Shown one piece after another: positions 6,462 through 15,290 of a stretch of 33,141 nucleotides of DNA. The notes under the pieces are model-generated. The model saw only the letters and a program-made list of their open reading frames with translations, searched no databases and had not been told where the DNA came from. The stretch covers positions 95,704-128,844 of the forward strand of contig NZ_KK211258.1 in the NCBI RefSeq assembly GCF_000621325.1, given 5' to 3'. Every line of letters starts with the position of its first letter. Position 1 is the stretch's first letter. Both the position numbers and the translations under genes were made by a program. The stretch comes from Thiothrix lacustris DSM 21227. GTDB lineage: Bacteria; Pseudomonadota; Gammaproteobacteria; Thiotrichales; Thiotrichaceae.

Positions 6462-6881
6462 ATGAAAAAAAACAAACATCAAGGTTTTACACTGATCGAA
6501 CTCATGATTGTTGTGGCAATCATCGGCATATTATCTGCTATAGCTCTTCCTGCTTATCAAGACTACACTAGACGTGCACATGTAACAGAAGGATTACACA
6601 TTGCTGGTGGAGCTAAAACCGCGATAGCAGAGTATTACTCCAGTATGGGGGTGTATCCCACTGATAATGCCACCGCTGGTATTACCGCTGCGAATCTTAT
6701 TCAAGGCAATGCTTTGCGTTCACTCCAAATTGACAGTAGTCGTATTATTCTTACCTACAATACCCGGGTGAAAGCGGGTGCAACCATTATCATTCAAGGC
6801 AGTGAGCAAGGCGCTTCATTTACTTGGACATGTACAGGTGGCACAGTGCCAGCCGTGTACCGCCCAACAAGTTGCCGGTGA
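6462..6881 (+). CDS. Second type IV pilin (PilA paralogue)
   Basis: This 139-aa prepilin has the leader MKKNKHQG and the cleavage site [21 protein letters not shown] with Glu5 in place. It is closely similar to the first pilin: both have AYQDYT, a similar HVxEGxxxxGxAK stretch, AxxEYY, and C-terminal cysteines (WTCTGG and YRPTSCR). ATG 6462 was chosen because it gives a normal short leader; the longer open frame from 6417 would start inside the terminator stem. No good ribosome site or promoter is visible, so expression is probably weaker than for copy 1. It may be a minor or alternative pilin, or a reservoir of pilin variation. It stands directly before the GT-C transferase gene, a common place for pilin-modifying enzymes. 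Confidence 0.9.
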   Translation: MKKNKHQGFTLIELMIVVAIIGILSAIALPAYQDYTRRAHVTEGLHIAGGAKTAIAEYYSSMGVYPTDNATAGITAANLIQGNALRSLQIDSSRIILTYNTRVKAGATIIIQGSEQGASFTWTCTGGTVPAVYRPTSCR

Positions 6882-6902
6882 ATAACATTCATGGCTGATT
6901 CA

Positions 6903-6940
6903 TATGTAGTAGCACAATATTGATAGCAATTAACTACATA
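6903..6940. repeat. Inverted repeat between the second pilin and the GT-C gene
   Basis: TATGTAGT (6903-6910) and ACTACATA (6933-6940) could pair around a 22-base loop just before the GT-C start. It may be an attenuator, an operator or chance. The region is AT-rich, which lowers its significance. Confidence 0.3.
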
Positions 6941-6953
6941 AGAAATCATTAAT

Positions 6954-8897
6954 ATGTTAACAATGTTGGGCTATCTTGAGCGACGGACGACTGCCATTTT
7001 TGCATTTCTTATTTTACTACTGCTGACGACAGGGATTTATTGGCAAGGCTTAGATAGCCCTTTTATTTTTGATGATGTTCCCAATCTCAGCCCCATGGGT
7101 AAATATCAGTACCTTGGCTTTTGGCATGATGTTGGTTTGTTTTTATTACAAGGCGATAGTGGGCCAACAGGGCGCCCGATTAGCCTTGCTAGTTTTTATT
7201 TAAATGCAAATGCTTGGGAAAGTGCCTCAGCCTTTAATTTTAAGTTAACGAATGCTGCAATACATCTGATTAATGGAATATTGATTTTTTGGCTGTCGTT
7301 ACGATTGACGCGTTTAATTACATTGCCTGATGCCTTCAGGGTGTGGTGTTCACTAGCGACCACGGCTATTTGGCTGTTACATCCCATTCAAATTAATACG
7401 GTGCTATTTGTTATTCAGCGGATGACAGAACTTAGTACGTTATTTACCCTTATTGGCTTACACAGTTATTTATACGCTCGCCAACCGATTGCTGACTCAA
7501 AATATTCAGGTGCACTGTGGTTGATATTAGGCATGGGCGGGAGTTTGTTACTCGCACTGCTGAGTAAAGAGAATGGCATTCTGCTGGTGGTCTATGTCTT
7601 GGTGATTGAGTATTTTCTATTGCGTCCCTTTCATGGTTCAGTGTCTCCACGCATGACGCGCAGCCTATGGTTGATGGCATGGTTGCCTTTTTTCTTATTG
7701 TTAGCCTACTTACTCATGACTGGTTGGCAACACAGTGCTAGTACTGCACGTGCTTTTAGTGTTATGGAGCGTTTGCTGTCTGAATCACGGGTATTGTGGA
7801 GTTATTTAGGGCAAATCTTTCTGCCCAGTTTACAAGGCACTAGCCTGTTTCATGACGATTTCCAAATATCCAGAGGCTTATTTGCACCGGTAACGACTTT
7901 TCTAGCAGTGCTTGGCATTTTTATGTTGTTGGGGGTCATGGTCTTTATGCGCCGCTCACAACCTGTACTGGCGTTTGCTATTGCGTGGTTTCTTGGTGGG
8001 CATTTATTGGAGTCAACGACTATTCTGTTGGAGCTCTATTTTGAGCACCGCAACTATTTACCTTTATACGGTATAGCATTTGCCATCGTGTATTACGTTG
8101 CTATCAGCTTACAACGCTTTAATAAACTGCGGGGTATTTTGTTGGCATCCTTGAGTTTATATACCGTGTTGTTGGCTGGTATTACCTTGCACAGTGCTCA
8201 ACAATGGGCTGATCCTTTAAATATGGTGATTGGCTGGTTAGAACAACACCCTCGTTCACAACGCACGCTGGAAACACTCGATGTGCTGATTGGCGAACAT
8301 ATTAATCCTAATACACGTCAACAACTGCTTAAGGAGTTAGAGCAAGCAGGGCAGCAACAAAATACCTCTTCTTATCTCAAATTAAAGCCGCTGTTACAGG
8401 CCTGTCAGGCAGGCACGCTGACTCCCGCACAGCTAAATCAGACACTGGTTGCATTGCCCAATAGTGGTTTTGTCGCCTCTGCACCTAAGGTGTATGCAGA
8501 TTTGGTCGATCAATGGCTAACGAATCAATGTGGGCATGTTGAGGCAACCGATATGTTGAATTTCAGTAAAGCCCTACTCGCTATTCCTGACTTACAACAG
8601 GGTGATATGCCTTACCTGTTGCACTATTGGCAAGCACAGATTCAGGTAAAACAGGGTAATCTAGATGCAACGATACAGCATCTGGAAACAGCGTATGCCA
8701 TGAAGCCAGATATCGATAATTTGCTGTTGCAGGCTAGCTATCTATCTTCAGCAGGTTTGTATCAGGCCGCCCGCGATAAAATAGAGACAGCACCTTCTAC
8801 ACTATGCACAACGTGGCGCCAATGCTGGATAGTAGCCTTACGCCAACAAGACTTAGATAATATGACGTCAGTGCTAGCGAAACAGTTACAAAAATAA
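6954..8897 (+). CDS. GT-C membrane glycosyltransferase with TPR-like C-terminus, candidate pilin glycosyltransferase
   Basis: This 647-aa protein is a multi-pass membrane protein to about residue 415, followed by a soluble tail. The first membrane helix (14-30) is followed by FIFDDVPNLSP; Asp40-Asp41 sit where GT-C enzymes keep their catalytic acidic pair. Further on, GRPISLASFYLNA, AAIHLINGILIFWL and LLHPIQINTVLFVIQRMTEL match the pattern of PMT/TMTC-like transferases that use polyprenyl-phosphate sugars. The tail (about 430-647) is helical and looks TPR-like, with YLLHYWQAQIQVKQGNLDA. It directly follows two pilins and precedes a DPM-synthase-like GT2, the expected donor maker. I infer transfer of a sugar to a protein, most likely pilin, in the periplasm. 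A Wzy-like or other glycan role is the alternative. Confidence 0.7.
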   Translation: MLTMLGYLERRTTAIFAFLILLLLTTGIYWQGLDSPFIFDDVPNLSPMGKYQYLGFWHDVGLFLLQGDSGPTGRPISLASFYLNANAWESASAFNFKLTNAAIHLINGILIFWLSLRLTRLITLPDAFRVWCSLATTAIWLLHPIQINTVLFVIQRMTELSTLFTLIGLHSYLYARQPIADSKYSGALWLILGMGGSLLLALLSKENGILLVVYVLVIEYFLLRPFHGSVSPRMTRSLWLMAWLPFFLLLAYLLMTGWQHSASTARAFSVMERLLSESRVLWSYLGQIFLPSLQGTSLFHDDFQISRGLFAPVTTFLAVLGIFMLLGVMVFMRRSQPVLAFAIAWFLGGHLLESTTILLELYFEHRNYLPLYGIAFAIVYYVAISLQRFNKLRGILLASLSLYTVLLAGITLHSAQQWADPLNMVIGWLEQHPRSQRTLETLDVLIGEHINPNTRQQLLKELEQAGQQQNTSSYLKLKPLLQACQAGTLTPAQLNQTLVALPNSGFVASAPKVYADLVDQWLTNQCGHVEATDMLNFSKALLAIPDLQQGDMPYLLHYWQAQIQVKQGNLDATIQHLETAYAMKPDIDNLLLQASYLSSAGLYQAARDKIETAPSTLCTTWRQCWIVALRQQDLDNMTSVLAKQLQK

Positions 8898-8913
8898 TAA
8901 GGGATTCCTGCTC

Positions 8914-9861
8914 ATGACCACCTTGTCGATCATTCTGCCCGCCAAAAATGAAGCCGAAGGCTTAAAAACCTTCCTGCCACGCTTGCGCAAACAGTACCCA
9001 ATGGCTGAAATCATTGTGGTGAATGACGGTTCCACTGATAGCACCGCTGAGGTTTGCCTTTCCAACGGTGTTTATGTTGTGACCCACCCCTACAGCATGG
9101 GCAATGGTGCGGCGATCAAAAGCGGGGCACGCCACGCCAGCGGTGAAGTGCTAGTGTTCATGGATGCTGATGGGCAACATCAGCCAGAAGACATCTCGCG
9201 TCTGCTGGGACACATCAACAATGGCTATGACATGGTGGTCGGTGCACGGGATGGTCATTCACAAGCCTCCAAAGCGCGAGGTTTCGGTAATGCCTTTTAT
9301 AACCGCCTAGCTAGCTATATGACAGAACAGCCGGTGAAAGACCTGACGTCGGGTTTTCGGGCTGTTAGAGCACACAAGTTTCGGGAATTCCTGCATTTAT
9401 TGCCCAACGGTTTCTCCTACCCTACTACCTGTACCATGGCGTTTTTCCGTTCGGGTTATAGCGTCAAGTATGAGCCGATTACTGCTCCTAAGCGTATCGG
9501 CAGTAGCCATTTGAATGTTATGAAAGATGGTTTTCGCTTTTTGCTGATTATTTTTAAGATTGGTACGCTGCATTCACCGCTGAAATTGTTCATGCCGATC
9601 AGCTTGTCATTTTTTATGACCGCCTTGGGTTACTACCTGTATACCTTTGTCAGTGAAGGCCGCTTCACCAACATGAGTGCGTTGTTGTTTACAACATCGA
9701 TCATTATTTTTTTGATTGGTTTGGTATCAGAGCAGATTACCAATTTGGTTTACCAGCAGGCAGCTTCCACTAAAGTGGAGGGTATTCCGGGTAAAGAAAA
9801 TCACACCTCTGAGATGGCATCACCCATAGGTAAACCAGCTATGGCCGAACAGGCCGCTTGA
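8914..9861 (+). CDS. DPM-synthase-like GT2 glycosyltransferase (polyprenyl-phosphate sugar synthase)
   Basis: This 315-aa GT2 enzyme of the dolichyl/polyprenyl-phosphate sugar synthase type would move a sugar from a nucleotide donor to a membrane polyprenyl phosphate. The N-terminal catalytic domain has ILPAKNEAEGL, VVNDGSTDST (Asp38) and MDADGQHQPED (Asp84 and Asp86 of DxD). GAAIKSGARHASGE and DLTSGFRAVRAHKF are typical of this subfamily. Two hydrophobic helices follow (about 228-248 and 258-280), then a short polar tail. AAGGGA upstream of ATG 8914 is a good ribosome site. It lies 16 bp after the GT-C gene, so the two are probably co-transcribed and form a donor-maker and transferase pair. 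The sugar cannot be told from sequence. Confidence 0.85.
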   Translation: MTTLSIILPAKNEAEGLKTFLPRLRKQYPMAEIIVVNDGSTDSTAEVCLSNGVYVVTHPYSMGNGAAIKSGARHASGEVLVFMDADGQHQPEDISRLLGHINNGYDMVVGARDGHSQASKARGFGNAFYNRLASYMTEQPVKDLTSGFRAVRAHKFREFLHLLPNGFSYPTTCTMAFFRSGYSVKYEPITAPKRIGSSHLNVMKDGFRFLLIIFKIGTLHSPLKLFMPISLSFFMTALGYYLYTFVSEGRFTNMSALLFTTSIIIFLIGLVSEQITNLVYQQAASTKVEGIPGKENHTSEMASPIGKPAMAEQAA

Positions 9862-11102
9862 TGATGTCGGCAAAACCCACATTACTCGTTACCGCGTCTA
9901 CTTTTCCGCGCTGGGAAAGTGATAGTGAGCCGCGCTTTGTCTATGACTTGTGTGTAAGGCTGACGGAGACGTTCCATGTGGTAGTGCTTGCGCCTCATGC
10001 ACCGGGCGCAGCCAGCTATGAGCAGTGGGGGCAACTGCATATCCACCGTTACCGCTACGCACCCGCAGCACTTGAAACACTGGCTTATGAAGGCGGCATT
10101 ACCGCGAACCTCAAGCAACATCGTTGGAAATGGTTGTTGTTGCCGGGATTCTTTTTCGGGCAATGGTTGGCTTTGCGGCAATTATTGAAAACTTATCCGG
10201 TGGCGGTCATTCATGCCCATTGGTTGATACCGCAAGGTTTGATGGCCGTCGTGGCTACCTATGGAAAAATACACAAACCCCGTTTGCTTTGCACCTCTCA
10301 TGGTGGTGACTTGTTTGGCTTGCAGGATAAGGTTAGCTTGCAACTTAAGCGTTGGGTCATCAAGCATTGCGATGCCCTCACGGTTGTCAGCCATTTCATG
10401 GTCGGAAAAGTTCAGGCATTGGCAGGCGATACAACGCCACCCATAAGCGTTATCCCGATGGGGACGGATCTGGAACATACGTTTGTGCCCGATCCTACGG
10501 TTCACCGCCTTCCCAATCAATTGCTGTTTGTTGGGCGATTGGTGGAGAAAAAAGGGGTGAAATATTTGCTTCAGGCGTTGCAGGAGGTATCAACGCAACG
10601 TCCTGATACCACGTTGGTGATCGCAGGTTCGGGGCCTTTGCAGGCGGAGCTGGAAAGTATGGCGCAGGCGTTGGGGTTAGCCCAACAGGTGACATTTGCT
10701 GGGCGATTGGAACATAAAGCATTGGTGCGGCTTTATCAGGAATCCACCGTTGCTGTCTTCCCGTTTGTGCAGGCAAAAGATGGAGATATGGAAGGCTTAG
10801 GGTTGGTGATGGTGGAGGCAATGGGGTGTGGTTGCCCGGTGATCGCCAGTGATTTGCCTGCGGTGCGGGATGTGGTTAATCATCGGGAAAATCTCTGTGA
10901 ACCTGCCGACCCAACTGAGTTAGCAATCTGCATTCAACGTACATTGGAAAACTCATCTGAAACTCAGGGCATCTACTGGCAGGCTCAGCATCAGGCAGTG
11001 TGTAAATCTTTTGGGTGGGACAATATCAATTCCCAATACCAAACATTAATCGAAAAAATAATAGATTCGCCTGCCTTTCAAGAGGCATTACCCAATGCCT
11101 AG
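9861..11102 (+). CDS. GT4-family glycosyltransferase
   Basis: This 413-aa GT-B enzyme is probably cytosolic or membrane-associated. The N-terminal acceptor domain has HAHWLIPQGLMAV, TSHGGDLFGLQ and LTVVSHFM; the C-terminal donor domain has LLFVGRLVEKKGVKYLL and EGLGLVMVEAMGCGCPVIAS, where the two glutamates form the retaining GT4 E-x7-E signature. ATG 9861 was chosen because it overlaps the stop of the GT2 gene (TGATG), which implies coupling; ATG 9864 is also possible. It probably adds one sugar to a lipid-linked oligosaccharide. Donor and acceptor are not predictable here. It overlaps the next gene by eight bases, so it is part of a tight operon running from 8914 to 15290. Confidence 0.88.
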   Translation: MMSAKPTLLVTASTFPRWESDSEPRFVYDLCVRLTETFHVVVLAPHAPGAASYEQWGQLHIHRYRYAPAALETLAYEGGITANLKQHRWKWLLLPGFFFGQWLALRQLLKTYPVAVIHAHWLIPQGLMAVVATYGKIHKPRLLCTSHGGDLFGLQDKVSLQLKRWVIKHCDALTVVSHFMVGKVQALAGDTTPPISVIPMGTDLEHTFVPDPTVHRLPNQLLFVGRLVEKKGVKYLLQALQEVSTQRPDTTLVIAGSGPLQAELESMAQALGLAQQVTFAGRLEHKALVRLYQESTVAVFPFVQAKDGDMEGLGLVMVEAMGCGCPVIASDLPAVRDVVNHRENLCEPADPTELAICIQRTLENSSETQGIYWQAQHQAVCKSFGWDNINSQYQTLIEKIIDSPAFQEALPNA

Positions 11103-11997
11103 TTCTCCTCGTATTTGCGGCCTAATGCTTGCTTATTTTAAAGCAGACATGACACTTAAGTGTTTACGAACCCTGGCAGGGCAGGGCATAGAAACCATTA
11201 TGTTGGTCGACAATTCCCATTGCCCAGAAGAACATCAGCGCACCTTGCAGTTAGTTCAGCATTTTCCTAAAGGCTGGCTGAAAGTGGTGATTGCGGAAGA
11301 TAATTTGGGGTTTGCTAAAGGCATGAATCTAGCATTAGATCATGCCCGGCAATTAGGAGAATGGGATTATTTCCTTCTGCTAAATAACGATATTACAGCC
11401 AAACCTGATTTGGTTAGCCAGTTAGTTGAATACATGCAGCAACAAGCCAATATTATGTTGTTAGGTGTTCATGCTGATGCAGGTGATCACTTACAAGGTA
11501 AGTTGTATTACCAACGTTTAACTGGCCTTATGTTTACCAAGCCTGCTTTGGGTAGCTTTCCGGTCGTTCCGGGGTATTGTGTACTCATTCAACCCACTGC
11601 CATTTCAGATCATTTATTTGATCCACGTTATTTTATGTATGGTGAAGATGTTGAATTAAGCTGGCGCATGTTACAGCAAGGGAAAAAAATAGCTATTCTG
11701 CCGAAGCCATTGTTAGCCCACAAATCGGCACAAAGCAGTGGTGAGGCTAGCTTATTCTATGAGTATCATATCAACCGTGGACACTGGTTGATTGTTCAGG
11801 CATTGGGACATAATCATGTTGAGCGAATCATCATGTATACATTGCGGCTATTGCTTCTGAGTGTTCGGGCAGTGCTTCGCAGTTGGCGTTTTCGCAGTAT
11901 GACACCTTTGAAAGCGTTGCTTATGTCAGGTTTAAGACTACCCATCAGACCCGCACTCACCGTAAAGCCTCATGAACAAACCTATACTGTGGCATAG
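11095..11997 (+). CDS. GT2-family glycosyltransferase (rhamnosyltransferase-like)
   Basis: This 300-aa inverting GT-A enzyme resembles the WbbL-type rhamnosyltransferase group. It begins with ICGLMLAYFKADMTLKCL, then MLVDNSHCPEEH and the nucleotide-binding segment VIAEDNLGFAKGMNLALDHA. The DxD equivalent is LLLNNDITAKPDL (Asp99). MYGEDVELSWRMLQQGKKI is the acceptor-site ED motif typical of the group. One possible membrane-associating stretch lies near the C-terminus (MYTLRLLLLSVRAVL). It starts inside the last codons of the GT4 gene and overlaps the flippase start by 26 bases, so all three are coupled. It would extend a surface or pilin glycan. Specificity for rhamnose is not shown. Confidence 0.85.
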   Translation: MPSSPRICGLMLAYFKADMTLKCLRTLAGQGIETIMLVDNSHCPEEHQRTLQLVQHFPKGWLKVVIAEDNLGFAKGMNLALDHARQLGEWDYFLLLNNDITAKPDLVSQLVEYMQQQANIMLLGVHADAGDHLQGKLYYQRLTGLMFTKPALGSFPVVPGYCVLIQPTAISDHLFDPRYFMYGEDVELSWRMLQQGKKIAILPKPLLAHKSAQSSGEASLFYEYHINRGHWLIVQALGHNHVERIIMYTLRLLLLSVRAVLRSWRFRSMTPLKALLMSGLRLPIRPALTVKPHEQTYTVA

Positions 11998-13282
11998 CCT
12001 TCTAAACTTCGTAGGTTATGGAATACCTTTGATGATGGGAGTCCTCGCGATTCCTTGGTTACTGCATCATATGGGGGCTGAGCGTTTTGGTTTACTAGCC
12101 TTGGCATGGGCTTTCACCGGTTACTTAACATTACTTGATTTCGGTTTAGGGCGGGCAATGTCGCAACAGGTCGCTAAATACGCCAATCATGCTGACTCAG
12201 AGAAAATTACCCGGTTATTTTGGGATGCGCATATAACGATAGCAGGATTTGGTTTAGTTGGCACACTCTTGATTCTTGCCGTTGTACCATTAGCGATTAC
12301 TCACCTGCCGAATATTAACAGTGATATACATGAGGAAACGGCTCGTGCTTTATGGTTCACTGCATTAATGGTATTTCCTACTTTGCTGCTGAATAGTCTC
12401 AATAATTTTCTACTCGCCCTAGAACAATTTACTTGGCTAAATGTGCTAAAAGTGCCTTTGAATACCTTGAATATTGCTATTCCCGTATGGGTTACAGCAT
12501 ATCCCGATTCACAACTGTTTGGTATTTTGGATACTACTTGTCTTTATCTGCTCATCGGGCGTAGTGGCTTTATTTTGGTGATGTTTGCTGTCTGTGCAAA
12601 AGTGTCGCCCGCTATTATGCAACTCACAACATTTAGTTATGCCTATCCCAAACGCTTATTAACGCTGGGTGGTTGGATGACTGTTACCAATATTGTCGGC
12701 CCCATGATGACGTATTTTGACAGATTCTTCATTTCTGTCCTACTTTCACCGCAGGCAGTCGCTACCTATACTATTGCGTATGAACTAGCATCCAAACTGA
12801 GTGCTATTCCCAATGCACTGACCACCACGCTTGCTCCCGTTTTTGCTAAAGATTGTGATAATCAGAAAGATAATATCGCTACCATCGTGAAATCCATTCA
12901 ATGGTTGAGCGTTATATTCATTCCGGTGCTGTTACTTATGCCAATGTTTATCACGCCATTATTGCAATGGTGGCTGGGGATAGATGATGTGCAGGTAATG
13001 GCCGCAAGTGTTCATTGGTTAGCATGGGGGTTTTATCTCAATGCCATTGCATTGGTTGCTTACACTTACCTGCAATACATTGGGCGACCCGACTTAACGG
13101 CAAAATTACATTTATTAGAACTTCCCTTATATGCCTTTGTACTATGGCTATGCTTAAGTACACTTGGGATTAAAGGGGCTGCTATTGCATGGGTCATCCG
13201 TGCTGGAATTGATATGCTGTTCTTATTAGTAACTGTCTATTACTTAAATCGCCCCCTCCAACAGAGCCATGCAACCTTATGA
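11972..13282 (+). CDS. Wzx-type polysaccharide flippase (MOP/PST family)
   Basis: This 436-aa membrane protein has about twelve hydrophobic segments spread over its whole length. The N-terminus SLLNFVGYGIPLMMGVLAIP followed by GAERFGLLALAWAFTGYLTLLDFGLG is characteristic of lipid-linked oligosaccharide flippases. Later segments such as YFDRFFISVLLSPQAVATYT and WLAWGFYLNAIALVAYTYLQ also match. It would move an undecaprenyl-linked glycan from the cytosolic to the periplasmic side. Its presence shows that the cluster builds a glycan larger than one sugar. It overlaps both neighbours (26 bases before, 4 bases after), so it is produced with the glycosyltransferases. No Wzy polymerase or ligase is clearly recognisable next to it; the GT-C gene at 6954 is the only candidate transferase. 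Confidence 0.9.
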   Translation: MNKPILWHSLLNFVGYGIPLMMGVLAIPWLLHHMGAERFGLLALAWAFTGYLTLLDFGLGRAMSQQVAKYANHADSEKITRLFWDAHITIAGFGLVGTLLILAVVPLAITHLPNINSDIHEETARALWFTALMVFPTLLLNSLNNFLLALEQFTWLNVLKVPLNTLNIAIPVWVTAYPDSQLFGILDTTCLYLLIGRSGFILVMFAVCAKVSPAIMQLTTFSYAYPKRLLTLGGWMTVTNIVGPMMTYFDRFFISVLLSPQAVATYTIAYELASKLSAIPNALTTTLAPVFAKDCDNQKDNIATIVKSIQWLSVIFIPVLLLMPMFITPLLQWWLGIDDVQVMAASVHWLAWGFYLNAIALVAYTYLQYIGRPDLTAKLHLLELPLYAFVLWLCLSTLGIKGAAIAWVIRAGIDMLFLLVTVYYLNRPLQQSHATL

Positions 13283-14319
13283 ATACATCATCCGCTATTG
13301 CCACTATTGTAAAACCGCATTGCTACAGTTGTGGTTCGTCTGGGCGCAGTTTATACAAAAATTTACCCGATCGTTTATTTCAAGTGACAGGTAGTTGGAA
13401 TCTCGATATTTGTACCAATGACGCCTGCCAGTTGGTTTGGTTGAATCCTATGCCTGCTGAAAATGACTTACCCAAACTCTATGAAAACTATTACACACAC
13501 GATACGCCAGCGCCTAAAAAAGCGAATGGATTCGTTAACGTATTTCGTGAGGGATGTGCTGATTATATTACGCGGACTTATGGCTACACTCACCCGTTAT
13601 CAACATGGCTAAGCACTGGCATTGGGTACCTAATTCGCCTCAATCCTGCTTGGACAGCTAATTTGGATTTTTCTGCTTTTTATACGCAAGCGATACCAGC
13701 CGGTAAATTATTAGAAATTGGCTGTGGCAGTGGTCAAATGTTACAAGCCATGCAAGCGTTAGGTTGGGATGTAACGGGTGTGGATTTCGACCCTAAAAGT
13801 GTCAGCGCCGCTAGAAAATTGGGGCTAACTGTACAGCAAGGCGATATTAGCCAGCAGGATTTTTTAGCAGAAAGTTTTGATGTCATTGTCATGAGTCATG
13901 TCATTGAACATTTGCCAGACCCTATCGCCACTTTACGTGCCTGTCATAGGTTATTACGTCCGAATGGAAAGCTGATTGCCATTACTCCAAACACCGTTGG
14001 ATATGTACATCGTTACTTTAAGCAGTCCAGCCTGCACCTTGATCCACCCCGCCATTTACATCTTTTTCGCCAAAAACCCTTGCAAGACATAGCCATTCAA
14101 GCAGGGTTTAAACAGGCCGAGTGCATCTCCACCATCCGTGACTTTGGCGGTTTATGGTGGGCGTCAACCAACATTAAGCGGAACGGTAAGCATCGAATGG
14201 GCGAACGTGCTCCCTTTGGCACAAAGTTAATCGCTTCTTTGTTAGCGATCGTGGCGGGGTATGCTCTTAAATTGGGTATTGGGGAAGGTGATGAAATCGT
14301 GCTTACGGCGCAAAAATGA
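13279..14319 (+). CDS. SAM-dependent methyltransferase with N-terminal zinc-ribbon-like motif
   Basis: This 346-aa protein has a cysteine-containing N-terminus (CYSCGSSGRSLYKNL, then DICTNDACQLVWLNPMP) of the kind seen in many methyltransferases of sugar and polysaccharide clusters. A class I SAM domain follows: KLLEIGCGSGQMLQAM (motif I, about 150-165), VDFDPKSVSAARKLG (acidic residue after strand 2), FDVIVMSHVIEHLPDP and LLRPNGKLIAITPNT. It probably methylates a glycan or nucleotide-sugar intermediate in the cytosol. The start overlaps the flippase stop (ATGA, 4 bases) and the end overlaps the next GT2 gene by 4 bases, so it is part of the same operon. The C-terminal helix AFGTKLIASLLAIVAGYALK may touch the membrane. 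Substrate unknown. Confidence 0.87.
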   Translation: MNTSSAIATIVKPHCYSCGSSGRSLYKNLPDRLFQVTGSWNLDICTNDACQLVWLNPMPAENDLPKLYENYYTHDTPAPKKANGFVNVFREGCADYITRTYGYTHPLSTWLSTGIGYLIRLNPAWTANLDFSAFYTQAIPAGKLLEIGCGSGQMLQAMQALGWDVTGVDFDPKSVSAARKLGLTVQQGDISQQDFLAESFDVIVMSHVIEHLPDPIATLRACHRLLRPNGKLIAITPNTVGYVHRYFKQSSLHLDPPRHLHLFRQKPLQDIAIQAGFKQAECISTIRDFGGLWWASTNIKRNGKHRMGERAPFGTKLIASLLAIVAGYALKLGIGEGDEIVLTAQK

Positions 14320-15290
14320 AAATATCGGTCGCACTGTGTACCTACAATGGTGAGCACTATCTAGCTGAACAGCTAGAGAGTATCGCTGCCCAAACCCACC
14401 CAGTTGATGAAATTATCCTGTGTGATGATGGTTCAAATGATACGACTTTGGCCATTGCCCAGCGCTTTCAAGCACAGGGCTTGCCATTGCACATTCACCG
14501 TAATGCTGAAAATCTGGGGTTTGTAGGTAACTTCGCTCAGGCCATTACGCGTTGCACGGGCGATATTATTTTTCTGTGTGATCAAGATGATCTTTGGTAT
14601 TCAGATAAAGTGGTGACCATGCTCAACGTGTTTGCAGAATCTGCTGCCGTACTGCTGGTATTTTCTGATGGAGACTTGGTTGATTCAACATCCAATAAAT
14701 TAGAATGCCGATTGTGGCAGGCTCTACCAACAAAACCCACGCCAAATCCGACGTTCCATGATTTACTGAATAATGATTGGATTACAGGTGCAGCCTGTGC
14801 TTTTCGACGGGAGTTGATTTCAATAGCGTTACCGTTTCCAGCACAGGGTTGGGTACATGATGCTTGGCTGGGTATTATCGCGAGCACACACGGTAATGTG
14901 GTGGCATTGCCCAATACCTTAATTGCCTATCGCCAACACAGCCATAATCAAATCGGCTTAAAACCGCCTACACTCCGCCGTTATTTGCACAAAATCAGCC
15001 GCCTTATTACCAAGCCACATGCTGATACGGTTGAAAGATATTCACCACTACTATCGAAATTGCCGCCGAAGCATTCAACTCATTCTATTTTATTGGGAAA
15101 ATTAAAACACTTGCAACGTCGTCAACCGATATCAGGAAAAATATGCCCTATTTTAAAAGGCATTGTGTTGGAAATCAGTAATCGTGGCTATTGGCATTAT
15201 GCTAACGGATGGCAGAGCATTATGCGTGATTTGGGTTTGTTAATGTATCAAATAATGCGTGGTATTGTGTCACCATTTGTTGCAAAGTAA
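14316..15290 (+). CDS. GT2-family glycosyltransferase
   Basis: This 324-aa GT-A enzyme starts with VALCTYNGEHYLAEQLESIA and has IILCDDGSNDTT (Asp37-Asp38) and IIFLCDQDDLWYSDKV (Asp89, Asp91, Asp92), the usual motifs of O-antigen and rhamnan GT2 enzymes. NDWITGAACAFRREL and GWVHDAWLG give the acceptor-site aspartate. It would add a sugar to the lipid-linked glycan in the cytosol. It is the last gene of the plus-strand operon that begins at the GT-C gene. Its final 71 bases overlap the end of the minus-strand GT4 gene, which is unusual and means that opposing transcripts share sequence. Sugar specificity cannot be predicted. Confidence 0.86.
   Translation: MKISVALCTYNGEHYLAEQLESIAAQTHPVDEIILCDDGSNDTTLAIAQRFQAQGLPLHIHRNAENLGFVGNFAQAITRCTGDIIFLCDQDDLWYSDKVVTMLNVFAESAAVLLVFSDGDLVDSTSNKLECRLWQALPTKPTPNPTFHDLLNNDWITGAACAFRRELISIALPFPAQGWVHDAWLGIIASTHGNVVALPNTLIAYRQHSHNQIGLKPPTLRRYLHKISRLITKPHADTVERYSPLLSKLPPKHSTHSILLGKLKHLQRRQPISGKICPILKGIVLEISNRGYWHYANGWQSIMRDLGLLMYQIMRGIVSPFVAK

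Noticed and set aside
9882-10821. Several open frames of 60-112 codons on both strands within the GT4 gene
   Set aside because: All are shadows of the GT4 coding frame, which carries complete family motifs across the same bases.
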